Of a stretch of DNA of 64,000 bases, positions 1-12,510 are shown piece by piece. Source of the stretch: Dermanyssus gallinae (taxonomy: Eukaryota; Arthropoda; Arachnida; Mesostigmata; Dermanyssidae). Made by a program: the position numbers and the translations under genes. Each line of letters starts with the position of its first letter. The first letter of the stretch is position 1. The stretch spans positions 1 through 64,000 of the forward strand of contig QVRM01005380.1 of NCBI GenBank assembly GCA_003439945.1, in the 5' to 3' direction. The notes beneath the pieces were generated by a model. That model was not told the DNA's origin. It searched no databases and was given only the letters and a program-made list of their open reading frames with translations.

Positions 1-290
1 CGATATAGGAAATTGTAGAGCTCGTTAAAGTAAATATTTGTTTCAATGCCACATGGTCTCTGAGACGTCTTGGTTTGGAGTGAGAGTGCTATTACTAAAA
101 TCCTTGACATTAGTGTTGCTGCTCACAACTAGTTGACCAAAATGTGCAATTGCGAGACAGCAGACCTTCTATACTTAAACTAGAACATCTTGTATTCGTG
201 AAAAAGTTCTGCTTTATCTAAAGAATCTCTAACGTCAGCCAGAAGAGGCGACATGGCCGTTTAAAAAAGTCTCAAAAAATCAGTTCTTCA
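1..290 (-). repeat. Unnamed dispersed repeat, copy A (cut by window start)
   Basis: The reverse complement of this stretch matches two other places in the window (about 500-750 and 31015-31290, both on the plus strand). Shared blocks include TCTCGCAATTGCACAT, CTTCTGGC followed by an ACGTTA/GCGTTATA motif, and (with the 31-kb copy) TAACGAGCTCTA near the outer end. I see no open frame that is conserved among the three copies and cannot assign a class. With the copy at 500-750 it forms an inverted pair, which would fit a DNA transposon with long inverted ends, but copy A is truncated at the window edge so this cannot be settled. Confidence 0.55.
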
Positions 291-499
291 TTAGCTTTCA
301 CGCTCAATACCAGTGCGCAATATTTACAACGCGCAAAACTAACACTCCAGGCAAACGCGCATTTTATGACGATCTGTTGAATAAAGTCTATAGCAATTTG
401 AGTCGTGAGTAATTAAGATTTTTCGGCGGGCATGTTTGAGATGGGTGCATACATAAATGACCTACAATGATGAGTAGGTACTTATTAATTTGAAGTATT

Positions 500-750
500 A
501 GACGTAAAAGCTGCTAAAAGAACATTTTTTTGCTAATTCTCTTTAAACGACCATATTGCGTCTTCTGGCCGGCGTTATATGTTTAGAGAAAGCAGATATT
601 TTCCCTCCCCAATACACAAATCTTGTGTTGAAACCTGATTGTCTCGCAATTGCACATTTGTGATCCTATGTCGGGTAACAAACAACACTGGTGTCACAAC
701 AATTCGATAATATCACTTTCTAGGAGACTCTGTATATTTACTGTTACACA
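500..750 (+). repeat. Unnamed dispersed repeat, copy B
   Basis: Direct match to the copy at 31015-31290 and inverted match to the one at 1-290. The order of shared blocks is kept: the TGGCCGGCGTTATA block, then CTCGCAATTGCACATTT, then a block around CTATGTCGGG and a CACTGGTGTCACAA-like block. Divergence is high (many substitutions and small indels), so the family is old. About 210 bp separate it from copy A. Confidence 0.55.
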
Positions 751-759
751 TTTATCTGT

Positions 760-2850
760 TTATCTATTTTCTTTCTTTTGAGCGATTCTTCTCAATTTGC
801 CTTGACCTTGTTGGCGGCCCTTCTCCAGCACAACCGGCGTCGTTTAAAACAGCTAAATGGTAATTACCATAGGAGCGCATGCATCCGTTAGCGTGGCCCT
901 TCCTACCCGGTGTATGTAGAGCTACAGTCTCAGTCAGTATCATCATCCACATCCCATCCTCGCCGTCTTCTGCACACAATTTGCATTGCAGATCAGACCT
1001 GCAGATTGGGCGTTTGCTACTGCCGGTTGGGCCCGCCTGGCCGTGTTTTTTGGACACAGGCAACACAGTCGCAGGGTTTGGCGCGTACTGCAGGCGTACC
1101 AGTGCCGCCACTGTCCTCTCTCTCTCTCTCTCTGCCTTATATTTCTGGCTACCGTGTGCTGGTGCAGCCGAGGAAATCACGAGGGAACTCGAGTTGCGAG
1201 AAAGAGAGGAGAGAGAGAATGTTGCTACTTTTTATAAATTAGCAAATGAAATAGCAAATTCCTACATCCCATCCGTCGTTTCACGCACGCATATATGCCA
1301 CCAGCAGCAGATAATATACATAAGAACAACACAGCTGTCGGCTATTTCAATTTATCTGATCGCGCGCTTTTGCTTCACGTGGTTAGACCGGTGATACCGG
1401 CACGGCACACCCAATCTGCCACTCGACGATATTAGGAAAAATGCATCAATCAGGAAAATTGGTAACCTTTGCAGGACCGGTTTGAAAGATTTGCAGGCAA
1501 TAGAAGATAACTCTGACAATACTAACACGTGCAACTGGCCTTACATACAGTGGCCACGGGCGCCAACATAAAAACCAAGGTCGAACGTATTTCCCTAGGC
1601 CCACACTTTGGGAACAATAAAATTTGAAGCTGTGCCTGAAATCTCTTTGCGTCTGACGTCAGGCTTTTATAACACGTGTTACCCAACGATTCTAGCAAGA
1701 TATGCGGTATTGTATCTTTCTACTTTAATGTTCCTACAAGCAAAAACTGGTCAGCAAAAACAAAGTCGTTAGAGTGGGCAATTAGGACAAGTCTTATGTG
1801 TTATAAATACGTACATGCTGCCTGGCAAAGCAAACACCGTTGATTGCGTTTTCGAAGAAAATGCATTAGTTGGCCTTACGTTCGAACCCTTTTCGGAAGC
1901 GCGGGTATCCATCCATTCACGCGTAAGTAGAAGTTTGAGAAAGATGCCATGAAGTTGAAACAAGAGGAAGAGGTAGAAAGCGTAAAGGGAAGCATCAGTA
2001 ATTTATATGCGTCTGTAAACTGTTAAGAAGCAAACACTTTTTTGCTATGTTCTCGACAGCCTACCTAGACCGGCCGCGCGTTCAGTCAAGTGTGAACCTA
2101 GAGTAGTTTACTAGCAAAAAGCATGCATCCGATTTCTCTAGCAGCATACTATAATTTGGTGCCGCCATTCCTTATGACTTTTTGTTATCAGCAGCCGAAC
2201 AGTGCTAGTGCCCCAAAATGTGTGCAATCCATAAACAAAAACACTTGATTCGTGTTTTCGTTACGAGTCGTTGAGAACAAGGCTAACCCATACCATGAGA
2301 CACCTAACCAATAGATGCTATGGCGTTGCGTTGGACGCAGTACGACTATTGACGACATCTAGAATAATGACAACTGACTCTCAGACTGTTTAGTCCGAGT
2401 CTATTTTCGCAGGAAGCGTAACAAGCGAGGTCTCTAATTAGATCTCTGTCCATATGCAATTACTGTTACGATCGATAACTCGCAAACGCAAATGCGATAC
2501 AACACATAGAGACACGGGTCGCGTTAAAAAAACTAATAGGCTTACCACATCACGACGTTTCCATCCGGCGAACTGTTCTACCTGTGAACGCACTGACTAA
2601 TGGTGAACTGTCACGGTGTATGGCAACGCTGGGCTCGTACTGGTACGACGTACGGTTGTCATTTGTAAGTCGTTCGCAGCCTGGTCATAATGTTTGGTTC
2701 ACTTTGAAATAGGATTGTTCGAATTACATGCATGTTTGCAGTCAACAACATAGTAGCTTCATTAACCGATGGTTGGGTTACAATATTGCGCGTGCAGAGA
2801 AAGCACACATTTACATATACGAACATTCATCGCGGTCCTAAAAGTCGAGG
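760..2850. other. No gene recognised; contains a CT/GA-rich island at about 1080-1400
   Basis: No coding sequence recognised. At 1114-1133 there is a (CT)n run, followed around 1200-1220 by a GA-rich run (AGAGAGGAGAGAGAGA), within a locally GC-richer stretch. (GA)n tracts are GAGA-factor-type sites in arthropod promoters, but no TATA box, initiator or downstream exon could be tied to them. The rest is unique-looking AT-rich sequence with nothing I can name. Confidence 0.35.
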
Positions 2851-3470
2851 CAACGGAACTGCTCTATCGCATTGTTGAAGGTGATATAAGTCACACTGTC
2901 GCTCACAGAGTTTGCACAAGCATAACTAGAAAATTTCAAAGAACTTCTCTTGAATACAGATCTTCATGTGGAAGCCATGTACAGCAAATTGTGCAATTAG
3001 GTGTCTATTGTCATAGTTGCAGCGCTTCCACGAACTACACGTCATTACCTGGGTTCCATAAACGAGCGGGCCAATATCTGCCATCTTATTCTCCCATTCA
3101 GATATGTACTCGTTGAAGGCTGCCGTTTTTGGTAAAACGTGTATTTTTTGTAAATCCTCAACAAATAGCAGAGTCGACGCCAGTAAATAGACTAATCTGT
3201 TGAGACTAGTGCGGTGGACTCTTAGCGCCGTCTTTAGAAAAGCGGCCTTGATTTGGTCTAACGCCTTAAAATTTAACTTCGATAGATACGGCCATATCAT
3301 ATCACCTGTATACCGTAAGAAGCAGTATAGTATCCGAGACCCTCATGTTTGCAGTTGCATCAGGTTTGTTGGCGTCACAATCCACGTCGTCAAGCGTGAA
3401 CTAGCCCGGTACACATTTAACAGGAAAGACAGGAACAGGCGGAGGAAAATTAACCTTTTACTCGCCTAAC
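2850..3470 (-). pseudogene. LINE (non-LTR retrotransposon) reverse transcriptase, C-terminal remnant
   Basis: A 124-codon open stretch lies at 2926-3300. It encodes a segment with the pattern IWPYLSK..ALDQIKAAFLK.ALRVHR.S.NRLVYLLA, then FVEDLQ, and ends in a FAVHGFHMKIC motif. From memory this matches the thumb and C-terminal region of Jockey/R1-like LINE proteins in arthropods (consensus like HRGT.NR.VY.LA and VHGFHHKIC). The upstream part (a YGIQVIWPYL-like block near 3300) is split by a frameshift, and no catalytic YADD box or endonuclease domain is present nearby, so this is a dead, 5'-truncated copy. In life the protein would reverse-transcribe its own RNA at a nicked chromosomal target. 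The family is recognised by pattern only, without a search. Confidence 0.6.
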
Positions 3471-6298
3471 AATGGAGAGCATCAATAAAAAAGTTGTAAA
3501 CGTAATAAAAGAAAAACACGACGAAACAAGCGTTCAAGAATGACTAATGCCAAAACGCGTAATGAGAGAGGTCAGCGCTTGAAATGCGCTTCTCGTGCGC
3601 ATTGCGCAAGTTGTTAGAGATTCGAGTGGCTATGCCTTTCAATCTACCGCATCGAATGTTTTCGAAATTTTGCACTCTCTGACGTAACACCGTCCGTAAT
3701 TGAGCTGATTACGTTGAGCTGATCTATCTAACAGCCCTCATATATTTATCGTATGCTACTTTTACTAGGACGAAGACTTTCTTTGTTTCAGGAGCCACTA
3801 TACTGACCCTATGCGTGCAAGCTTGTGCTCATATCTGGGGCTAATGGCAACACAACAGAGTAGCCTATTCTGAAAACAGAAGATATTTTACACGACAAAC
3901 AATTGGCTCGAGGCAGCCATATCTAGCCGATTGGAGCTGCAATTATACTGGTGTCGCAGCAAAGATAACGCTAACACAGCGGGACCGCAGCCACGCGCAC
4001 TTGTGGCCGGGCACAGCATCTGCAATTCAATAGTAGAGCAGTTTCACGATCGAGGAGGGCATACGAAGAAGATATTTTACGGTACGCGACAGGCGACAGG
4101 GATAACGTGTCGTCGTCGCAATTACGCGGATTTAGTAGTCAAGTCTATAAATTGGCTTTGTATTGATTTTCTGTTCAACTCGAAATCGGTTACATTTATG
4201 GTTATATGCTATTTTAAAGTGCAAATGACCTACAAATACAATTGTCTAGCTTTTGTAACAGTTGCCCGTCAGACATGTATAGTGGCGATGTCATGTCATG
4301 TAGTTACAATGCAATACAAAGTCTCTTTATTAAGCAAAGAGTTTTTGCATGCCACATATTTCATCACCGTCACGTGTGTGGCGAGCCAGAAGCGCACGCA
4401 GAAGCGTCATTAAGAACCTCACGTTGGCTATTTAGAGCGCGTGAATAGTTGCGCCACTTCGTAGGTTGTTCGGCTTTAACGTGAAATACTCTGAAAGTTG
4501 ATTTTTCTTAATGCTGTATTTAATAACACAAGTGTTACCCATTAAGGGCACTCCTCTACACTAGAGAGCTCAATTTAAATACGAGCAATACTGCAGCGCC
4601 AAGTGAGAGAGAGACGCCTAATGAAATTTTTTTTTGCCCGCGTTACATATACAGCAGCGCTACATATTTACCGTATAATACTACATCTTTGTGTAACTTT
4701 AGAAGGTTGCTGCATCTTTACCATATAATAGTGCCCGGACATGTGAACGATAGGTCAATTTTAGTACAACTATCGTTTCGTACAGTCTTTTAAACATTTT
4801 ATGATCCTGTAAAATGAGGGCCCCAAAAAACGGTTGCATAGTCAAATCGCTGTTGTGGCAATTTCAGCATTATGTTGACTGTACTCAAACTCGCCATGGA
4901 ACGTCAACGTAAGCTTCGCCAACAGGGTTTTAAGAACAGCAACGACAAATTGAAACTTGATTCTTCTGCCAGTGACCAAGATTCATTTATATATGATGCA
5001 AAATGGATCATTTATTTATGATGCGCAAATGGCTTTGTCTAGTACTGGGCTAGATGTTGACGCTTCTCTCATCAACCACGTTGGTAGAGTACTTTCGAAA
5101 TCGACTTGCTTCGTCTGATACAACTCCCCAAAGAGTACCCATTTATTCTTTAGTAATCTCGAAAAAGACGCAATCCTTCCGAGACCAGTGTGACGGCCCT
5201 TTTACGATGGCGGAAATTAACATGGCGATATGACGATTGAAAACTACAAAGCCCTTAAAGCAGCCAGCTCTCCTCTGCCTTCTAAACAAATGCTTGGACG
5301 GCAAATAGGTCCTTGAAATTAAAAACGACGAGCCCTAAAAGAAAGATGAATTTCTGAAATAGTGAGATGTCCCAAATAAAAGTCCCAAAGCTATTGGCGC
5401 TTCGTCTTACGCATTGACTAGAAGTATTCTTTAAAGGGCAAAGCTTCGTACTAAAGGAACAACTCAGTTTACGACGGTGCAGGTTCACCTTAGTTGCGTG
5501 CAAGGTGTTTCTTAAGATCTTTATAGCTGTAGTGTCATGTCGTCGTCGGTATTGTAAGCAGGATTAGTGTCTTTTAAGGCAAACATCAGCGCGATACCGA
5601 GGGATCAGATCGTATGAAAGCTAGAAAGTAGGGACTGCCACAAACCCTACACTAAACCTACAGCAGGGTAACACCCTATTCGGCGCAGCGCAGATTTAGA
5701 AATTGACGTCGATAATAATAAAGCCCTCAAAAACAAAAGGGGAGAACGTTTGACTTACTTAGACAAGATCGGGTTGCAAAAACGGTTAATTGAGTTTGTA
5801 TCCCATTCTTCATACCTAGGACATGAAAACATCTCTATCGGAAGTCGTTTTAGCGCCGCGTCCAAGGCCGTGTCAGAAAAACACTAAATGGGAATATTCA
5901 GCTAGTGATCCTGCTAAGCTGTCACTATCAACCGCTACACACTTATTTGAGTTGGTGATTACCAGTTAATGCGTTAACGTGGTATGGGTCAGTCGCTTTC
6001 CGAGTTAGAAGAACTTGACAAGCTGAGGCAAGCTTACTTCAAAATAAATATGGACGTAAGGTTTGGAAATTGATTTTGACTTCTACATAACCCGATGAGA
6101 TGGTCCTTCTAAAATACAAGAATTGATCCACGACACTTCGTCAACAAATGCATGGCTTTCATCTTTCCAAATGTATGAGGCCGACGACAGGTGTCGCTGT
6201 CGACTTTGTGAAAAAAAATTTAACGCATAATTTGCTACACTGTTGACCACTAATTAGCCTAGGGCAGCTTATTAATTTATATAGAACGTAGAACATAC
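3470..6298. other. No gene or named repeat recognised
   Basis: AT-rich sequence with short chance reading frames only; the longest, 160 codons from about 3931, has no recognisable motif. A short imperfect tandem duplication is visible around 4981-5035 (a TCATTTAT.TATGATGC unit twice). No TIRs, tRNA boxes or rRNA. Confidence 0.4.
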
Positions 6299-6735
6299 TA
6301 AAATTTGTTAAGGTCCCTTAGTTGCATGTAGATTTTAGACGCCGGCTCGATTCGGCTACGGCAGAAAGGGAAGTCTCTTGCTCGTAGGCAATGAGCCAAT
6401 AATCGACGCAGCGTTTCTGCGTTGAATTTCAACCAATATCCTTTGCTGCAAAAACTGCCATGCCCTCCTATCGTCGGTTGCCGCAGCGACTCTGGATTCC
6501 AAAACTCCGCCAGAAAGCTTTGTGTGACTTTCTCCATTGGGCCAAATGTCTCGAAGGCGATTGGTTGAACGAGAAAGTTTTGCTCCCGTTCAAGATATTT
6601 AGCCAACTTGCGGACTTTAGCAATGCGAGCGGTTGTTTGGACCTTCCGGCTGGTATGGCAAGCATACGATGCGACCAACGTGCAAGACACGTTGACCTCG
6701 TATACGAGGCAGCGACCTTCACTCCATGGAACTAG
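6298..6735 (-). pseudogene. LINE C-terminal domain remnant (fragment)
   Basis: In one minus-strand frame the sequence reads like TLVASY followed by VRKLAKYLE and FLVQPIAFETFGPMEK. A neighbouring frame continues AFWRSFGIQSRCGNRR. This is the order seen in the C-terminal part of a group of animal LINEs with the pattern DTLA.SY ... KY..L ... F.PIA.ETFGP ... LG.R. The continuation in a second frame shows at least one frameshift. It is the same LINE group as the pieces at about 9.2-10.85, 19.05-20.56, 29.27-29.60 and 45.43-45.83 kb, and all five are on the minus strand. No catalytic RT residues remain here. Confidence 0.65.
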
Positions 6736-9079
6736 AGTCAGCTTGCAATCTGTTTGCCTTTGTACATATTATTTGTCGGTAGCTTTGGTTTTATAGATGG
6801 GAGTTTGTGTTGCTTGCAAGTAGAACACATTTGTAAATACCAATGTCTAACGTCATACATTCGTCTATATTCTAAATGTTGTCGGTAACTTTTTTAGGGT
6901 ATTGGCTAGGGTATGAGTATATGGCAATATAGGTTTCAATTTCTAGTTCAATATATCATGGCGTATACTGCTGTAAACGAGTATATTTGGTCGTCCTCGC
7001 CCCTCTGTGAGTATGCATTACTCTCGTCGACCATTTGCTTGTGGTTTTATTTTGTGACTTAAAATGTGTACGGTTTACAATTGTTACGAAGGTCTCAGCT
7101 AGAAACATTGTATGACGCTAACGCTCTAACAACCAGCACATACTCTAACCTACCTTTTACAGTTCCACCTGACTTTAATGAAGGCCAAAGAACGTACTTG
7201 CTGGACTCACTAATGGGTCCAGGAGGTCGTTTAAGTTAGTTCGTTTCTTTGACTCGTACGTGAAGGAAGCTTCAAGACTCGCTAGTACTATTACTTCTGT
7301 CGCTGAACCTGTACTTGTAATGCGGGCGATCCCTTGCGTTTTGTTGATAACATACATGCTTTCATACAAGAAACATGACTTAAATACGCCGTACGGTTAG
7401 TGCGCGTGTTCGCGTGGGCTTTCTTTCAACATATACTAGTTTGAGCTCGTTGTCAAACAGGGCTTTTGTGCGTCGACGTATAGGAAGGTACCCATTGATC
7501 TTGCACAGCGTTGAGCGTTGGCGTCCTGTTTGTGGCGCGGTGGTTTTGCATATGATATGTCCTTTCTGCTCCATCTTGTTTGGTTCATATGTTGTCTCGA
7601 TGCTTATTTTCTCGCTTTGATGTACGTGTGTTCTGGTGTTTATCCTGCGTTGTGGAAGCGAAGTCGGCGTCTAAGCAGCGTGCCGTTCGTGAAGCGTGGG
7701 GGTGTGAGTGCCATGATACGTCTCTGTTGTTGATGCTGTGGCCGTTGTTTGAACGGTTAGGCAACATCGTTTTCTAAGATGTTGTTAGTAGTGCAGTCCT
7801 ATTTGTATGTAGGTTTGCCTTGCTTTTTGATGGCTCGTAGTTTCGTAGCGCAAAAGCAGTACACTGTTTGCTGTGGCTTTGGCAACAGTCGGCATTACCT
7901 TGTTCCTAGTTATTTGCAGTTAACTGCCTACCTATTTGAGATCTTGTATCAACGGCGTTTTGAGCAGTCTCCGTACAACGGACGGCCACTGACCTGTTGA
8001 AGCTGGCAAGCCTTGCAAGTCTAGCTGAAGAAAGACCAGCACTATGCCAATGCGGATCTAGTTGGAACGGTAGAATAGTTATGATGTTCTGTTTTTTTTT
8101 TGTTTCGGTCGTATAAAAGTGATGTTACGTGCCGACGAAGGTGGACGCACGCGTCATGGCTCTGCAAAATGTTGACCTTTTTGTTAAGAGAGAAGGGACA
8201 ATTTCGAGTTTGAATTATTCTGCGTGCGGGCGCTAGCGTGACGTCTTGACGAGTAGTGGCCAATCTGTGCAAAGGGTCAAACCAGAGACCCAATGTTCCA
8301 TTCCACGAGCGCCAATAAGCCATCGGCGGATCAACATTACCTACCTACAACTAACACGCGATAATAAGCACGACATCGATCGCGCAACCTAGCTTTGCAC
8401 ATTTGTCAGGGGTACCGGAGAACACAGGCGCACGGTAGAGTGTCACACGCTACGAGAAAACCGTTTCCGACGCAACAAAAAGCCAGAGAAGAGAGGCTAA
8501 TAAGGCTAATGGAACGTGCAACGAACGACATTGACCGCGGAGGCGGTGAGGAGGACGTGGAGGAAATGTGAACTGGCACGACGCGCGGCTCCCCTTCCAG
8601 GAGAACGCTAAGCGAATAGCCAGAGGAGCGACTACAGACATTCCGAGTGATTTCAGGTGTTTCCGAGTAGCCAAGCCGCTTTCCAGGAAACAGACAACAA
8701 ATGACGCTAGATTAAACATTTTTTAAGGAGATTGTTTGTGATCTAGACAGTCCTCCAGTTCGTCCCCAACCGGCTTAGAATTGCTGTATAGCAAATCTTC
8801 AATGCAACGAGGGTTTACGCTGCAAGTCGCGACTCATCCGACCAGAGCAGAATCGGTTTTCTGCTCGTGTCAAACTCGAGACTTCGACCTTCGAAGGCGT
8901 ACCCTACTTCGTAGACTGCTTAATTGTTTTTTCTCAATTCACACGCCTTGTTGTGATCTACCCTAAATCCAGAATAGCCTTGTGGACTACTCCATACCGA
9001 CCACAGCACTGTATCTGTAATAAGAATCACACCATTTTTTGTACCTCGTTCCGAATGTGACCATCATTGCGAGCAAAAA

Positions 9080-9112
<33 letters not shown>

Positions 9113-9200
9113 ATGATATGCTCGTTCGAGCTTTCAGACAGCCGGGCTTTGCGGTACGGGTCAAGCTGACACATTTTTGTCATTATGAAAACATTTAGGC
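6735..9200. other. No gene recognised; (ATT)n microsatellite at 9081-9111
   Basis: No protein domain or RNA gene identified. A 93-codon minus-strand frame at 8042-8323 looks coherent but I know no family for it, so it is not called. Near 9081 a perfect (ATT)10 run occurs. A GC-richer block with a purine-rich strand is present around 8450-8720. Confidence 0.35.
9081..9111. repeat. (ATT)n microsatellite
   Basis: Uninterrupted ATT trinucleotide array, about ten units. A second ATT array occurs at 17292-17352. Confidence 0.95.
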
Positions 9201-10850
9201 TCATTTATTTAGGCTCGGACGCCATAACCCTGATTTCCTGGGCCATGGAGAAACTCCTGACCTGGACGTGTCGATTCGGTCACTTATGTCGCGAGCTATA
9301 TGGCGAGCTCTCGCACGGTAGGCGGCATTGCACTTAAAGCTGAGAGGGACAAGATTCGCCATTACGAGGCCCTGGGGAACAAGCACACCATCTGTACCCT
9401 CATTATTGAGACATAAGGCGTGTAGGAACGGGAGGTTGTGGCCATAACGTAAAAAATCGGACTGGAGAGCTGGAGGTCAGAGCTGGACGAGAAGTTGAGA
9501 GATAAACGATTCATAGCATTGCTGAGGTAGCGCATTACATTAGATGTTGTACAATTGGTATGCAATAATCCGCGAATGACAAAAATAGCATAATATTTAT
9601 GTTATTAAGAGAGGCTACAGATGGTAACCCCGTCAGGTAGCCGCTCATTGCTGCCACCCAGTCCTTTGAATGTGGATGGTGTTCCTGCTCTTCTTATTAA
9701 TCCATTGAGCTCCGCGTTACCAGTTCACCACAAGACATAAACGAGCACGGCTCGCAGACGGGACCGCCTATCTTAAAAGCCAAGACTATGAGGAAGAAGA
9801 TAAGACCCAGCATGGCACGGCTTGAAGCCATTCCCTGCTAAAGAAATGCTGGGCTGACACGGCTGATGATGTACGATCATCCCTGACATCCCTTGCCAGT
9901 TTCTCACATTAACAAGCGTCGAGCGTATATCGGTTCACGTGCTTTTTTAGAGGTCCATGGTCAAGTTAGCTCCTTACCGTCGCATCTGCTAGCAGGATTG
10001 ATTTCTTTAATTCAAGTTATACACCTTCATTAACAAGTAATTCCGCCAAAGTGACTGAGTGACGCAGCACAGTAGGATGCAGTAAGGTCCGTGACCCTTC
10101 TAATCACAAGACTCCAGTTGACTATAGGAAGACTTGTTCTTTTCAATACGTTCTCTTCTAAACTAATATTAAAACCCCGCTTAGACTAACTTAGTAGTAC
10201 CATGTAACCTGCAAGGCTTTTGGCACACTCGACAGCCCGAGATGCTTGCAACATTCTTTTAAATGTTGGTAAACCAAGATTGTTGGTCTTCCCCAAAGAA
10301 CCTCTTGCAAATGCATAGTTATCAAACGGATTTTCACAAGCGCTTTTCATTTCACACAAGAGACCGTCAAGAAAGTCGTTGCTGAAGTCGCTAGAGCATC
10401 TAGGTTATCATGTGTTGTGTGAATCATTCCAAAAAATGCTTGCATGATTGTTGGGAATGCCTTCTTTTGTTTTTAGACGTTGCCTCCTATGACTAGCGCC
10501 TCATACACAGTGTTGAGCGTAAATCCTCCCGAATCATCGAAGTATAGCACGGTCTGCAGATTCTCCATCATAATAAGCCGCACGACTTCCCAGGAGTGCA
10601 TAATTCCGGAACCAGACTTTAAGGGGGCTCTGAAGACTTGACACCAACTCGGAAATAAAAAGAAACAACTCTGAACCTAGCGGATCTCCCTAATAGATAC
10701 CGGTTTTACACTATATTGTTATGTCTGCGGCTCTAGCTTTGCGCTTCGTCAAAAGTGTTCTACCTTCTTTTTGCATTAAGCGCATTTCAAAAGTCAAATT
10801 GAACTAGCTCTCTTGTTGAGCCCTCTGCTTCCAAAAAGGACGCGTTTAGC
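9200..10850 (-). pseudogene. LINE reverse transcriptase with C-terminal nuclease-like region, decayed copy
   Basis: Read on the minus strand from about 10850 downward, broken frames give the RT palm box GDPLGSELF with a following SSLQSPLK.WF near 10.6-10.7 kb. In LINEs this box precedes the YxDD catalytic motif, and a VLYFDD string is visible in a neighbouring frame. Further on, at about 9870-9600, come REWLQAVP and AELNGLIRR.GTPST followed by LPDGVTI. These correspond to the ALND.I.RAL...G.P...E.GL...RPDG.TL pattern of the C-terminal region. A VPLSF block follows at about 9.3 kb. The order is collinear with a single LINE of roughly 1.6 kb surviving length, riddled with stops and frameshifts. 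Assignment is by remembered motifs. The C-terminal RPDG...WD pattern may be a PD-(D/E)XK-like nuclease, which is an inference. Confidence 0.6.
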
Positions 10851-11225
10851 ATGCTCGGTGGCTTCTGCTTCTCCTATTATGGCAGTCCCAACCCGTTACT
10901 CGTTATTGAAAGAGATCTAAATGGTTTTGAGAACCGAGTGGGGAACAAGGGTGTTTGGTCCGCAGTTTGGACTTCGTGTGCGCATCGTGTGGTCGCCGCA
11001 ATCATGTCTGAAGACAGCATAGCTTGGACGTCAAAGCGAATAGTGCCATCTCTACTTAGGTGTCCCGGAGACCTGTGTGGTCAGATGGTTCATCTGCGTT
11101 CTGTGCCCTCTTTGTCCTCGCTAGCAGATCCCTCTCCCGGGAAAATTCTGGTTCTAGCGGAGTTTTTGCCGGCTCTTGGTTGTCCGGATCGCCATATAGG
11201 CCCAGACCGGAGCCGTATATAGTGG

Positions 11226-11370
11226 AATAGATTGAGCTACCGTTTCCAGGAGCCTTCTCCTGATAGATTGTGGTATTGTTCCAAGGAACCTTCTCTTGAT
11301 AGATTGTGGTATTGTGCTCAGGAACCTTTTCTTGATAGATTGTGGTACCGTTTTCAGAAACCTCCTCTCT
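11226..11370. repeat. 36-bp minisatellite, four tandem units
   Basis: The block GATAGATTGTGG recurs at 11262, 11298 and 11334, exactly 36 bp apart, and a degenerate unit begins near 11226. Units differ by a few substitutions. Because 36 is a multiple of three, both strands stay open through the array (12-residue repeats), which makes a short reading frame there uninformative about coding. Confidence 0.9.
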
Positions 11371-11559
11371 CCCACTCCATTATCTCCACCATAATCCACC
11401 CGTTCCGCTTTCAAAGGCGTCTCTACTACGACTTTTCTGTCAGTTCACACGCCTAAGTGCGATTACTGAGTCGAGGGGAGCCTTGTAGATACAGTATGTC
11501 AATCACATCATTGTATTTTAATGTAATTATTTATTTGACTGGTATTTCACCTATCTCAC

Positions 11560-12510
11560 GAGTTGCAATCGAAGACGAAGCTTGCCAACGGCTTCAATCC
11601 GACCGTCGGTGCTCAGCAGCGACAGGCAATTTCCGGCAGCGGCTGCTGCTGCATTCGTTGTATGACTGGCAAGAGAATATAAATGCACGTCGTATCGCGC
11701 TTATTGATTCATCTCGTCGGACCGGCCGCACCGTCGCCGACCGGATCTAGCCGGCCAATTTAATCAGATAGTAGGTGGAATAATAATAATAATAATAGGA
11801 ATAGAAATCATACCAGATCGAGCCTGCATGCATATATGCCTCCGCCTTCGTCTTCTTGCCGCTTTAATCGCTAGCTAATTATCATGGCGTAATGTGGCTC
11901 TCGACATTGCTTGGCGTGGTGGCAGCGTGGTATGTGTATACAACGGTGCTCGTCAACCAGTTGTTTATTAAACGCTTTGGCGTGGTCCCGCGTGCATCAT
12001 GTTCCGTCGTGTGGTCTGGCGTTGGACGAACGTCTCTGGCAAGATGGGGTTTGACGGGAGGGAGTCGGTCAGTTTGACCAAAAGATACACAGAGAGAGAC
12101 GCGAGGGATAGAGATTGAGGGGAGAGGGAGAGAGTGGAGAGAGGGGGGGAGAGAGGGGGGAGAGGGAGAGAGCGGCGGACAGACATAAACGCCGCGTTCC
12201 GGAGATGCGAGTCACGTCCAGGCACGGCCAACTTCGCGAGCAGCTGGAGCATAAATCGCCGCCGCCGCCAGCGTCGCTTCCGTTGTAACGAACGCTCGAG
12301 CGGCAGCCCAAAAACACATAAACACGCCAGTGGATATCACGCACAACATATCATCATCATCTGTCTTGTTTGTTCATTTGTTCGAACGAACACTGTTTCG
12401 CCTCGAAACTCTTTCAGAGCAGGGCCCAAGGCCCGGCGCGGTGTAACGTCTATCTATCTAGTGCATACAACAAGCTGCAGGCAGGCTGTTGCTGCGCTGA
12501 TGTACGAGTA
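11560..12510. promoter_or_regulatory. GC-rich island with a long homopurine (GA/GGGGA) tract
   Basis: The island is locally GC-rich compared with its surroundings, with many CpG dinucleotides, (CAG)-type triplets and a nearly pure purine strand from about 12090 to 12175 (GAGAGAG and GGGGGAGAGAGG blocks). GAGA-type tracts are typical of arthropod promoters or Polycomb/Trithorax elements and can form triplex or G-quadruplex structure. No exon, TATA box or splice pattern could be fixed, so the regulatory call is tentative. Low-complexity frames on both strands here are not considered genes. Confidence 0.3.

Noticed and set aside
8042..8323. 93-codon minus-strand frame that looks protein-like
   Set aside because: I could not connect it to any family; it might be transposon-derived, but there is no motif to support that.
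11232..11456. Repeat-containing short frames on both strands
   Set aside because: Product of the 36-bp minisatellite whose length is a multiple of three.
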